Origin: Peromyscus leucopus
Lineage: Eukaryota; Chordata; Mammalia; Rodentia; Cricetidae
DNA: 64,000 nt
Assembly: GCF_004664715.2 (NCBI RefSeq)
Contig: NC_051063.1
Location: 142,558,319-142,622,318, forward strand
Direction: 5' to 3'
Positions 1 through 10,619 of this stretch are shown in pieces. Within the stretch, counting starts at the first letter, position 1, and each line of letters starts with the position of its first letter. Made by a program: the position numbers and the translations under genes. The notes beneath the pieces are model-generated. The model was not told the DNA's origin. It ran no database searches and saw only the letters and a program-made list of their open reading frames with translations.

Positions 1-153
1 TCTGAAATCTTTAGTCTACATAATATGGTTCAATTCACTTCAAAGAAAAATGTGCCTTTAGACTTTCTCTATAAGCACACTTACATTTTCATTTCCAGAA
101 AAATTCTATGAGTTAGTTGTAGGTTCGACTCTAGTTGAGTTATAGAAGACATG

Positions 154-192
154 TTTTTTTGTTTGTTTGTTTGTCGTCCCCCCCCCCCCCGG
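154..192. repeat. T/GTTT and poly-C low-complexity tract
   Basis: A T-run with GTTT units is followed by about 13 C. The rest of 1-600 shows no recognisable repeat or exon. Confidence 0.8.
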
Positions 193-610
193 TCTCCACA
201 TGACAGGAAGGGTCCAGCACAGAGGACAGTGCCTATTGGATATGCCAGATCTGTTGGTACCACTGGGCCACTTAAGCTGGAATGACATGCTTTCTGCAAA
301 TGGGAGCACACCCCTCTGAGGTCATGGGAGACCCTGGACCTAAAGCAAGAGAGAAGGGTGGTACTTCTGTCTGCTGCCCTGCACTCAAACATGAAAACAG
401 GGAACTAGTCACTGTCAAAGCATGAAAAAGACCATTGGTACACTGCAAACAAGTCACACAATGGCCCTTGAAGGTAGACAGATGGGCCTGGAGTTGGTAT
501 TGCTCTACACCTTAAATCTTAGAAATAGTGTTCTCTGCTCCTAGCTATGGAGGCAATATGAGTGTTTCAAAAGTCTTGAAAAATCTTTCCAGGCTAGCCT
601 GTTTCACATG

Positions 611-648
611 GTGAATTTCAGTCCTGCCAGTGAATTTCAGGCCTGCCA
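611..648. repeat. 19-bp direct tandem duplication
   Basis: Two abutting 19-bp copies (611-629 and 630-648), beginning gtgaatttca and ending cctgcca, differ at one base. This is a small recent-looking duplication in otherwise unique sequence. Confidence 0.85.
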
Positions 649-1399
649 ACAAACAAACAAAAACCTTGAAATTTTCATCTAGAGATGTGGTCACTGCAGA
701 AGACACATATATCAGATATAGTTCTTTACATTTGTCTGATTTTATCCCATCTAAAGAAGCAAATATTATCCTAATGAGCATCTTTATATACAAAGTTCCA
801 TATTTTAAAATAATAAGTGTAATTTCATTAACTACTTATTTTGACCATCTTTCTCAGATAAAATAATATATACATTCAAATAAATACATTCAGTAATACA
901 TAATGATGTCTTACTCTCTTGAGTGGCTTCTATGTGTTCACACTGGACAGAAATACCAGCACTGTTATTCAGTTACTCTTCACACTGTTGCAGGGATAAA
1001 CAACAGTTGCCGAAAAGAAAACCTCTCACATCTTCATTAGATGATTTCCTTAGGAGGAATTCTGATCTTGTTGGCTTGATCTTGTGCCTAACCACTGCTG
1101 CTCTAAGTTTGTATTGTAACGCCCTTGTCATATCCAGGAAGTAGCCTTTCAGAGGGTTCTTCCAAGCCCTCCAGGTCTTACATTTTTACCATACCTTCTT
1201 TCTCAGTGTTTCCCGGGCCTGGAGGGAGGCGTAAGTGTCCCATTTAGGACTGAACACCTATTCTCAGCACTTTGACCAGTGATGAGTCTCTGTAGTGACT
1301 GCTGGACACTACCGAGAGAAGCCAAGGTTGAGAGCTGAGCTCATCTTTGTGTATAAATAAATATTTGGAAGGCAGCTGGACAAGATATCCAGTTAGCAA

Positions 1400-1870
1400 G
1401 AAGGCAGTAATATATCCCCACTTCCAGCCAAGGACCTGTGATCTCTAAGCTATGGACCTATGATCGGGTTTAGAGTACCGGTCATGAATTTCTTCCTGTG
1501 GAATGGGCCTCACATCCAACCTAAAAGTGGTTGGTTGTCCTCCTAACCTTTGTGCCACCATCACTCCAGTGACCTGTCTTGCCTGGCATGTTGGCACTGT
1601 AGCACGCAGGCTTCAGTGCTGGGTAATGAGTAACATTGGTGGCTTTTCTCCTCCAGTGACCTGGATAACATTATGAAAGCTAGCAAAGAAGTTTCAGGTC
1701 AGTTTCAGCTTGGCTTCTCTACATCCTGGAACCAAATTGCCTTGTGTCCAACGCAATAGGGTCGTACCATCTTGTTCTGGTAGTTAACCAAGAGCAATGG
1801 CAATAGCCTGCATTGTTTGAGCTGGGGGCAGGGAGGGCTCTGGGTCCCACCTCCCAGTAATTCATAGGAC
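1400..1870. repeat. Suspected old rodent interspersed repeat
   Basis: The wording around 1500-1800 (for example 'gtggttggtt' followed by 'cttttctcctccagtgacctg' type phrases) resembles a rodent interspersed sequence I have seen many times, perhaps L1- or ERV-derived. I cannot name the family or orientation. The rest of 650-2010 shows nothing recognisable. Confidence 0.3.
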
Positions 1871-2011
1871 TATTCCATGCCTGAACTTGAGCTTTCCATT
1901 TAAGAAGCCAGGTCTTCTGGGAGAAGCATTGCCCACCTGTGCAGGGTGCCCTTGTTCAATAATTAGATTTTAGACTAGCTTATAAAGTAGTGGGTTTGCA
2001 CAAAGGTTTTG

Positions 2012-2193
2012 AAAGAATAATTTTATTTATTTATTTATTATTTTGTGTGCATTGGTATTTTCCATCGGTGTCAGGTCCTTTGGAACTGGAATTACAGACA
2101 GTTGTGAGCCGCCATGTTGGTGCTGGGAATTGAACCCAGGTTCTCTGGGAGAATAGTCAGCACTCTTAACCACTGAGCCATCTTTCCAACCCC
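2012..2193 (-). mobile_element. B2-type SINE
   Basis: Read on the minus strand it opens with a tRNA-like head ('agatggctcagtggttaag' at 2165-2185), then a B-box-like 'ggttcaattccc' and an A/T-rich (TTTA)n-complement tail at the left end. This is the layout of a B2 SINE, a Pol III-transcribed, L1-mobilised element. It is moderately diverged. Confidence 0.85.
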
Positions 2194-3238
2194 CAAAGAG
2201 TAATTTTTTAAAAATTTATCTGGTTTGGGTATTTCAAAAATTGTGGGAAAAGTTTTTTCAACTTTGCTTGTTCTTAAAATTGTCCAGCTATCCTTGCTGC
2301 TCTTCTTGTTTAGAATTGCATTGCATTCAAAACATTCCAACGGGCAGACAGGCTTGTGTGTATACTCTTAGGCCAATCACACAGGGCATATACATTTTTT
2401 ATAAGATAAAAAAGTTAACTTTACAATATGATTGTTGTGCTTCTGTTCTAATTTTGAATAGCACTATAGACATAGTGATAGTACTTATGACACATAAATG
2501 TGCAATTGTTGATAATGAGTGGTGCTGGGGGGGAAAATAACCCTAACATCCATTTCAAGGGCATATTTAAAATCTATGTACAAAATATGCCTGTAAGGAA
2601 AAGGACTGACGTCAAAAGCAAAGTGTGTGGCTGATTCCTGGTGCCTATCAACGTCAGCAACTGGTTCTCACTACCTGTGCAGGGGCGTTTTCCTAGTCTG
2701 TCCATGACTTCGGTTCTCATTGCTGGAAGTCCATCTTTACTGACCTCTTGACTGCAAATTGTCCTGGAATTGGGATAATCAGGAGATTAGATGATTGGCC
2801 CAACTCGGGGGACTGTGTCCCATCTTCCGACCAGCAAGGGCTTCTTCACACGTTAGTTCTTGAGATAATGAGGACAATGCCAACTAAATGAATGAATAAA
2901 TGAGTGACTTCCGGGTCTTACCCAGAAACCAAACAGTCTGAGAGTACAAGGGAACATTTTGATGAAGGAGGGATAGCTCTGCTCCATTCACTTAAGAGCA
3001 AAGTATTTATGTTCCAAATGAAGGATGGAGACCACGGAGCAGCCAGGAGAACGGACTGGGAGGGGCCAACAATGAATCTACACAGCATGATAGATTAAGC
3101 CGTGAACTGAAAATTGCTTCCTAACCTAAGAAAACCTTGAGACCCGTAGTTTTGTTTTGTTTTTTTATTTGGTCCAAAGGATTGAATTCAGTTAGTAGTT
3201 ATTGGACATTTATCCAATGCAGATAATCTATGAAAGTG
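2194..3238. other. Unique intergenic sequence
   Basis: About 1 kb without a recognised repeat. Open frames are under 100 codons, with no splice-site or homology support. I see no gene here. Confidence 0.6.

Positions 3239-3267
<29 letters not shown>
3239..3267. repeat. Poly(A), 29 nt
   Basis: An uninterrupted A-run. The 60 bases upstream do not look like a recognisable SINE or L1 end, so it may be a plain homopolymer or the tail of an eroded retroposon. Confidence 0.9.
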
Positions 3268-3269
<2 letters not shown>

Positions 3270-3398
3270 CACTCAGTTTCATCCTTTGACCTGTGTGTCA
3301 CAAAACGCAGTTCCCCTAAACCAAGGCACTGCTCTGACGCATCACATTCTCCTGAAGGCAGAAGCCAAGGCCACACACTTACAGGACACTTCATTCTA

Positions 3399-3399
<1 letters not shown>

Positions 3400-3454
<55 letters not shown>
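3400..3454. repeat. (CA)n microsatellite, about 27 units
   Basis: Pure CA/AC array ending at the G of 'gcatgc'. It produces spurious open frames rich in alternating His/Thr or Cys/Val. Confidence 0.98.
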
Positions 3455-3457
<3 letters not shown>

Positions 3458-3704
3458 TGCAGTATGTGAAGATCTTTTGCTGGTTTCCTCAGCCTCAGAT
3501 GGTTAATCAACTAGTAAAAATAACTCGAAGCTCTGACTGTGTAGCCAGTGGGGCAGAACAGTGATAGAAGCCAGGAGACTCCATTCATAAAGCAGCCAAA
3601 GAGCCTGGAGGAGGTTCCCATCCATGAGCAACTCCTGGACCCATCTGGTTCTGGAAGAATCTAGGGCAGGAGCATCTCATACTGCCTAGGGGCACATGAA
3701 GGGG

Positions 3705-3930
3705 ACACCCAGAGCAGGAGCCTGGAGGTTCAAATTCTGGCTTTGCCTGTCTCCCTACCAGCTCCATATCCTTGAGCATATTTTTAAGTCTCTCTTCATC
3801 TATTAGGATAAAAGCTAGTAATAATATTTTACCCAAATTTCAGGAGGATTCAGTGAGGCAACAATAAACAGAAAGCAAATTGTATATAAACCCTGCTTTG
3901 TGTTCATGATGAATGTGGCTTGGTAAACAT
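3705..3930 (+). mobile_element. MIR SINE relic
   Basis: The order of segments follows MIR: a 'gcctggaggttcaaattctgg' type head, a 'ccttgagcat' core, then an AT-rich 'aataatattttacc' and 'caggaggattcagtgaggcaa' tail region. Strongly diverged, as expected for an element predating the mammalian radiation. Confidence 0.6.
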
Positions 3931-4094
3931 AATAATGAATGAACAGAATCCAAAGCAGAGGCAAGTTTTATCCCCGAGTTAGCAGAAGGCCTCTCTTTGA
4001 AGTTCCTTAAATTTTCCCAGAGTGAAAATAAAGAGTCTGGATTCTTCCTAAACCCAGAGGAATGAGAGGAAGAGTAAACTATCAAACATCTCCC

Positions 4095-4172
4095 TTTCTT
4101 AAGGCAGTGCTGGGGAGTGAATCCAGCCTCCCAGATGCTAGGCAGGTGTTCTGCAGCTGGGCCACTCTCCAA
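4095..4172 (-). mobile_element. ID-like tRNA-derived SINE
   Basis: On the minus strand a tRNA-type head runs 'ggcttggagagtggcccagc', then 'acctgcctagcat' and 'ggattcactccccagcactg', matching the ID/B4 head arrangement. Degenerate. Confidence 0.6.
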
Positions 4173-4306
4173 GCCCTTCACGGTCTACAGGACCCAAACA
4201 TCGTCTCAAGAACAAGTGCTTACATTAATTCCCAGTGACTCGCTCTCACCAACAGCATAGAAGTAAAACAAATAAAACGAAGACGATAGGTCTATGTGAA
4301 GTAGTC

Positions 4307-4309
<3 letters not shown>

Positions 4310-4344
<35 letters not shown>
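4310..4344. repeat. (ATT)n microsatellite
   Basis: Pure ATT repeat, about 11 units. Confidence 0.97.
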
Positions 4345-4345
<1 letters not shown>

Positions 4346-4404
4346 AATTCACCAAACTCTTTTGTAACAATCTCAGAACATCGGTTATCTCTTCCCTTTA
4401 AAAT

Positions 4405-4600
4405 AATGGAGAGATGGCTCAGTGGTTATGCCAAGAATGAGGACCAGAGTTCAGATCCCCCAAATGCACATGAACCCCAAGTTGGTGAGATGATCCTCCT
4501 GGAACACCAGCTTTGGAAAGTGAAGGCTGGGGATCCACAGAGTAAGCTGGCTTGGGAGAGTCACCATATTGGCAAGCGCTTGGTTTGATTGACTTTGCCT
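4405..4600 (+). mobile_element. RSINE1-like SINE
   Basis: Head 'ggagagatggctcagtggtt', then 'gaggaccagagttcagatcc' and a B1-like right half, the order seen in RSINE1. Diverged in the second half. Sequence from 4601 to 5187 shows only a weak, unnamed resemblance to L2 near 4770-4990. Confidence 0.65.
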
Positions 4601-5187
4601 CATGAGTCATACAAGTAGGCAAACAGAAACCAAGCCACATCCTGGTAAGCACCAAATATCTGACATCAAAGACATTTCCCCTTCCCTGGGTGTCTTGTGG
4701 AAATGAGATATTAATAAACCCCTGGTAAACTGCTGGCTTCAAGGCCTCTCCATATAATCCTTTGTCTTTGACTAGGCTCCAAGAACTTGCGTGTTCCTTA
4801 CTGACTCTTCTACTCTTTCAAGTTATTTGTCTTACCAATGTCCAGATGGTGCCTTCAACCCATCCAAATCAAATCTCATCAATCTGTGCCTCTTTTTCTT
4901 CTAAACCATCCCTCTATTCCCTACAGTCAGCCATTACACTAACACATGCCCCCCAAAACCCCCACCATCACCCAAGTCTGCCCATAGTTACAACTATTGG
5001 AAAGCTAATATTGGAAAGTCAGAGCTCAGAATTTTGAATCCAGCTACAGAGAACTTTGTAGATGAGGGATGAAGAGCATGAGAGACAAACACCTGCCTGG
5101 GAGGCTGAGCTAATTTCTCCAAAAATATACTCCTCAAAGCAAATTGCCCTACCTTCATTCAATGCCAATGAAGGTGAAGTTGCTTTA

Positions 5188-5208
5188 AATAATAATAATA
5201 ATAATAAA

Positions 5209-5250
<42 letters not shown>
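5188..5250. repeat. Compound (AAT)n-(GT)n-(GA)n microsatellite
   Basis: Three simple repeats abut: AAT (5188-5207), GT (about 5209-5227) and GA (5228-5250). Confidence 0.97.
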
Positions 5251-5495
5251 TGGGGGTTGGAGACACTGACCATGACAGATATGTAGAGAGTAGAGATCCA
5301 AGGAAACTTTTGTGAAGTCATTTTTCTCCTTCCATTTTTAGGCAGGTTCCTGGAATCAAACTTAGGTTGTCAGACCTGCATAGAAAGGCCCTTTATCTGC
5401 TGAGTTTTCTTGTAGGCCCAGAATGGAGTCTCTCAAAAATAAGCATGGCTTCCCAATGAAAAATGTATTTACAATTTTTATTTAAGAATATATTC

Positions 5496-5645
5496 CTGGC
5501 TGTGTGTAAGGGCATAGCCTTAAATCCCAGCACTAAGGAGGTAGAAGCCAGAAGAGTTGTGCAAATTGGAGGCCATCCTGGTCTACACAGTGAGTCCCAA
5601 GCCAGGGGGCTACATAGTGAAAGCCTGTCTCAAAATACAAAATAA
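5496..5645 (+). mobile_element. B1 SINE
   Basis: Contains 'ccttaaatcccagcacta', 'ggccatcctggtctacacag' and 'agcctgtctcaaaata', in B1 order and ending in an A-rich tail. Diverged at CpG sites. Confidence 0.9.
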
Positions 5646-5689
5646 AGAAATCAACAATTAAATATTTCCAACATTTGCCATCCCATTTA

Positions 5690-7165
5690 CCTTAGATATT
5701 GATTTATATTCAAGGTGTTTATATATTTAAAAAATTAAACCTTATAAAAATATTTTTGCAACAGTCAAGTCTTGCACATGGCAAGTTGTATGATCAATAC
5801 AATGAACTTATTCTAGAACAAGATTTGAAAAGAAATAACGTTTTAAAATCTGATGTTTTCAGATTAATTTGACTGTAAACAAAACAGTTGTCTGCTCCCT
5901 CATGGGAAATGGTTAAAAGTCTTTGAGAAATAAAGTCTGACCATAAAAATAAAATTTCCACCTTAGTACAGAGCGTTGGTAAAAGTTCCTGGTGAGTTTC
6001 ATGTTCCTTGAATCTATGTCGAGGGAAGAATAATTCAATACTCTTTAATCAACAGGTCCCTTCTCTATGAAATCAAGTGATTCCGCATTGTGTGACTACT
6101 GAGTCGGAGAATCATTCCTCTCTTTTTTTTGTAATAAAAAAGATTAGCAGCCCCCCCCCCGAAAAAAAATAGCTAATGAGGAGTTTTGTTAATATGGAAG
6201 ATTTTCTTGCACCCTTCCTTCCATCTGAGCATGTGACTCAGAGCCAAGTCCTCTCTTTTTCAGCTGGAGTCATAGCAGTTTCTGTTTCTAACCTGGGAAG
6301 AATGCGGTGGGGACTGAAAAGCCCATGCCCCATTGTCCCACTCCCCGGCACTGATCCTTGCTTTTAACATCATAATGAAGGATGCTCTTTAGTGGATTAT
6401 CTTGAGAAGGGATTAACTCCTTCAAGTCTTCTTAGGGGGAAAGGTGTTTTGAGCCTTAAATACACACCAATTGCCTGCTTAACTTTTCATCTTATTTTGA
6501 AAACTGCCCAGCTGGAATTCAAATTCTTTTCCATAGAGCTGAATTTTATTAGTAGCAAAGTTGGAGTCGGGCGCAGCAGATGCTAAATATAAGCACTGTT
6601 CTTTTAATCTCGTGGGGCCAAATGTTTCAGATATTTCACTGAGACGGGCCCGTCAGGATAAGACTCAATCTAAACTCTGCAAGCGTTTAAATCCTCGCCC
6701 TTCTCCCAGGCACAGGACTTAAGCCTGCTGGAAGACCACGCTTTTCACCCCAACTCCTCCTTTAAACTCCACTCGTCCGGATGGCCCCTGTACCGGGACT
6801 TTTAACATTATCAGCTTTGTTTTAAGTCACACTCAAAGTAGATTCCGATGTCTAATAAACACACCCACACTCTTGAAAAGGCGAGTGGCTGCTCTATAAT
6901 TTATAATCAAGTGGTTACCTCCACCTCTGCATCTTTATCTTAATAACAATTTATTTCTGTCTGCCTGCTGCATTAATACTGAAATCTTGCCTTTGTTCCT
7001 ATTTCATCCCTACGCTTCCTCCAACCTGACTTCTATCCACTACACTGTTGTATTAGCGTGTAATTTACCAGGAAAACAGATCCTTCTAAAGCTCGGACTG
7101 TCTCCTTTTCTTTTAACTCAAACTTCTTTTTTAGGAGATTATAACTTTTATTTTGTTCAACCAAA
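5690..7165. other. Repeat-poor AT-rich block, candidate conserved non-coding DNA
   Basis: Nearly 1.5 kb without a recognised transposon, apart from a short poly-C/poly-A at 6151-6168. The part at 6390-6960 carries several TAAT cores and isolated CpGs (for example 'aagcgtttaaatcctcgcc'). No frame is long enough to call a gene. Conservation is inferred from texture, not measured. Confidence 0.35.
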
Positions 7166-7170
7166 AGATT

Positions 7171-7239
7171 TTTTTTTTTTTTTTTTGGCCAGAGAAAACA
7201 TACATTTTTTAAGATGGCTGTTAAAAGCAGAAAATTACC

Positions 7240-7285
<46 letters not shown>

Positions 7286-7362
7286 GGGAGGAGAGGGAGG
7301 AAGGGAGAGAGAGAGGGCGAGAGGAGGGAGACAGAAAGACAGAGACAGAGGAGAGAGGAGAC
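7171..7362. repeat. Poly-T, (CA)n and purine-rich tract
   Basis: A poly-T run at about 7170-7188, a pure (CA)n at 7243-7283, then a G/A-rich stretch to about 7362. Confidence 0.95.
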
Positions 7363-8754
7363 ATTTTCTTTTTTTGGGCAAGAGAACTTTTTCTTAGAAC
7401 TCTTTCAGGATGATTTGTTTTAATCAAAGAGCAACATACATTACTTGCAGCTTTTGAATAAAAAAAAAAGTTATATGCTGAATGCATGTTTTAAAATCCA
7501 GATACAAGAAAACTACAATAAAAAAAAAAGTCAAGACAGTGAGTTTTGGTAATTCGTTTGCACCCTGAAAGCATGCAGGTGCACTTTTCTTCTGAACCAC
7601 ATGAAATGAAGCCTGCCTCTTTTGAGATCCATCCATGCCTCCGCACTCACTCTCCCAGTGCCGCTGCTTTAATGGTAATACCCCTCCACGTTCTTTCGGG
7701 GTAAACTCTTTAAGGAGTCATGAATTTTATTTATACTCCCTCTCTCTTTGAGAGTCTTTTGTTTATTTGCTGTTTCTTTCTTTGTGAAATAACACTCCCA
7801 GAAGAAAATCCCCCTCTCTGCTTAAGGAATTAGGCCAGAGACAAAAGCAGAGAATTCTTTAAGCCTTGTTTTGTGCTAAGAGAAATGTTTGACATTTCTG
7901 TGGAGAGGTGTTTAGTTTGGATTCATTAGGTCTTAGGGACTCTTTTCTCTCTTTTGGCCTTTCAGTTTCTGCCACTGGTCCCCCCTACCCCCAACCCCAC
8001 CCCACCCTGTGTTTGGTAGACTGAAGAGAATGTACCAGAGTGTAGAGTGTAATTAGGTTTCCTACGTTCCAAATGCAAGAATCCAGTTGTTTGAAATGAG
8101 GTAGACCAGGAATCCCCCTTGCAGAGCAGGCCCAGAGCTGAGTTCCACTTCCTGATCCCCATCTGGGCTGGAGAAGCAGCTTGCTTTGGTGGCTATTAAT
8201 ACCGTCCACAAGCATCTTTAAACAAAGTTACTTGCCCAGCGCTCTCACGAATTCACTGTTCAGCCAGCAGTTTCAGTTCTCCTCTGCTTCCTCTAGGAAC
8301 TCAATAAACTTGGTTTTTACATGAATTTTTATCACAAAAGAAGACTTTAAATTATTTTTGCTTTAGATGAGTTGTCTAGCCACAGTTTCTTCCCACAGTC
8401 CTCTCATGGTCTTGACTGGGTGTTGAAGTTAGAGAACTTTAGCTCCGACTTGTAATAGAGATGCTGTACTGGATTGTTCATGTGGCTGCCTGGATTTGGA
8501 CAAACAGATATTTTGTAATTTCTCAAGATCTCAAATGCTCTTCCTTTTCTTGTTGGTTGTGATTGAATCACAAATTAGGTAGGGGAAGTAGGAAATACTT
8601 GTTTACCCACACCTCAGAGAGTAAAGAGGTTAGTTAATGGGGTGAGAGGAGAGAGCCATTGACCAGAGCCCTCACCCACAGCATCCTTATGGTGCCTCAA
8701 GCATTCTCTGGCTGGCCTGCAAACTGCTGGCAGATCTGATTATGAGCGGAGATG
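7363..8754. other. Unique non-coding sequence
   Basis: No transposon recognised in about 1.4 kb. Moderate AT content, T-rich stretches and scattered CpGs. The stretch 8160-8300 ('gctattaataccgtccac' onward) has the texture of conserved non-coding DNA. No supported coding frame. Confidence 0.4.
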
Positions 8755-8885
8755 TGGAGAAGGATGGGAGGAGGAGAAGGAGGAGAAAGACAAAGAAGGA
8801 GAGAAAGAAGGAAAAGGAAGAAGAGAAACAGAGAAGCGGGAGGGAAACGGGAGAAAGAGGAAGAGAAGAGAAGACAGGAGCGATG
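8755..8885. repeat. Purine-rich (GA/GGA) tract
   Basis: About 130 bases almost purely A/G on the plus strand, built of 'gagga' and 'gaaag' variants. Confidence 0.9.
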
Positions 8886-9205
8886 AAGAGACAGAGGGTT
8901 AGTGTCCATGATTAAACAGGGTGTGGACTGTGTCATGGTGGAGCATGCCTCCCTAGCCTACCTCCATTGTGCCAAAGCTGTGGAGAACCCGTGGCCTTCT
9001 CCACTCAGCCCTGTCATCCAAGAGGAGTATGGAGATCTGGCTTCCCTGAGCCTGCCATCTCTAGGAGAAAGCTTTTGTCATATGTTCCCATGGAACTTCC
9101 TTCAGCCAGTGTTACAGTCCAATTGCCAAATACCCAACTGGATGTTGCTGCGGTTCCTTCTAAACCCAACAAACCCCAGCAGAATTAACCATCAAGCTAC
9201 TCTCT

Positions 9206-9372
9206 TCCCCTTTTTCTTTCTTTCTTTCTTCCTTCCTTCCTTCCTTCCTTCCTTCCTTCCTTCCTTCCTTCCTTTCTTTCTTCCTTCCTTCCTTTCTTTC
9301 TTTCTTTCTTTCTTTCTTTTCTTTTCCTTTTTCTTTTTTCCTTCCTTCTTTCTTTCTCTCTTTCTTTTTTTT
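9206..9372. repeat. (CTTT)n/(CTTC)n polypyrimidine tract
   Basis: About 165 bases almost purely C/T, alternating blocks of CTTT and CCTT units and leading directly into the tail of the B1 at 9373. It probably grew from that SINE's A-rich tail, read on the minus strand. Confidence 0.97.
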
Positions 9373-9511
9373 TGGGGGGGGGTTTGAGACAGGGTTTCAC
9401 TGTGTAGCCTTGGCTGTTCTGGCTCTCACTCTGTAGCCCAGGCTGACCTCAAACTCACAGCGATCCGCCTGCCTCTGCCTCCCGAGTGCTGGGATTAAAG
9501 GCATACAAGGC
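9373..9511 (-). mobile_element. B1 SINE
   Basis: Reads 'gagacagggtttcactgtgt', 'aggctgacctcaaactcaca' and 'gagtgctgggattaaaggc', so the element lies on the minus strand with its tail at the left. Confidence 0.95.
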
Positions 9512-9640
9512 CTTTCTATGCAGCACTAGCTGATCTGGAACTCACTCTGGAGATCAGTCTGGCCTTGAACTCACTGCGATCCCACTGTGGCTGCCTCCTG
9601 AGCAGGAGAATTAAAGGTGTGGGCCAGCTCTCCCAGCTTC
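9512..9640 (-). mobile_element. Second, older B1-like SINE
   Basis: A second degenerate B1 follows in the same orientation ('ctggaactcactctggagat', 'cagtctggccttgaactcac', 'aattaaaggtgtg'). The two copies stand head to tail. 9641-10020 is plain AT-rich sequence with nothing recognised. Confidence 0.75.
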
Positions 9641-10024
9641 CTCCTCCTTGAAAACCCTCAGTAGTAAATCATAGTTGAAGTTCTGTGAGGCTGGGGTGCA
9701 CATCATAAATCACTCTTTATATTCCACATTATTTTGAGAACTTTGAGAGAAAACATGAGTCAAAAAAATACCTGGTTGAAATCACTGATTTCTTAAGAGT
9801 AGTAAAAGATAAACCCACCAGACTTTTTCACTGAAGGATAAATAGGAAAGAACAGTAAGAAAAATTTTGTGGAAATGTATGAATACTAAGACATGCAAGT
9901 AATTGTTTAGGGCACACAAAGAAAGATAAGTAACCTAAATTATTAATTTAATAAACCCTAGGGTTAAATTTTTCTGCTTTTTTTAATTGAGAATTTCTAT
10001 TTTTATATTTATATTTAACTTACA

Positions 10025-10186
10025 TTTTACTTATTTATTTGTGTGTATGAGTGTTTTGCCTACACGAATGTGTACAGTACCTGCGGAGGCCAAAAGAGGG
10101 CGCGAGAATCTCTGGCACTAGAGTTACAGCGCTGTGAGCCACTTCATGGGTGCAGGGAACCAAACCTGGGTCCTGGGAACCAGGGT

Positions 10187-10240
<54 letters not shown>

Positions 10241-10285
10241 AGAGCCGCAAGCGCTCTTAACTGCTGAGTCATCTCTCCAGCCCTT
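10025..10285 (-). mobile_element. B3/B2-type SINE split by poly-G
   Basis: The minus strand starts 'gggctggagagatgactcag' at 10283, with a tRNA-like head, and ends in a 'cacacaaataaataag' tail near 10030. Between the A-box-like and B-box-like portions the plus strand carries 52 G, which replace or expand the usual 'ctcttgcagagg' region. Confidence 0.85.
10188..10239. repeat. Uninterrupted 52-nt poly(G) homopolymer
   Basis: Fifty-two consecutive G on the plus strand, inside the SINE at 10025-10285. Such a length is rare and both mutation-prone and assembly-prone. Confidence 0.95.
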
Positions 10286-10619
10286 CTCTTAAAAGAAAAA
10301 AAAAAAGTCCCTGGTAGGAAAGGGGAGCCTAGGGACGGAAGGGAAGAAAGAAACGCAGTGAACTATGTATGGAGGTCAGATGAGGAAATGGAACGGAGAA
10401 CTGACCCGCTTATCAGGCCTGAGTTCACCCTCCGGGAGAACAGCCCCGGCCCTGAGGTAAGGGTGGCACACCACAGTCACAGAGCTGGGAGTCTGTGTTT
10501 CTGTCTTGACTTCCCGCAGCACCGCTCCTAAAGGATCCTAAATAACTGTACTGGGCTTTCACCTTCTCTGCCAGGGCAGGGACGAAGGAGGAGGAGGCGC
10601 CGTCCTTACAGGAATGCTA

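Noticed and set aside
2165..2193. tRNA-like A-box sequence as a possible tRNA gene
   Set aside because: It is the head of a B2 SINE. Similar heads at many other places belong to B3, ID, B4 or RSINE1.
3188..3564. Open frames rich in Cys/Val or His/Thr repeats
   Set aside because: Direct translations of the poly(A) and (CA)n tracts. The same applies at 7214-7487, 23024-23345, 36365-36596, 42851-43246, 52301-52656 and 56808-57215.
8902..9387. 161-codon frame ending in a Phe/Leu/Ser-rich segment resembling a membrane helix
   Set aside because: The hydrophobic part is the (CTTT)n/(CTTC)n tract. The upstream half has no recognisable domain.
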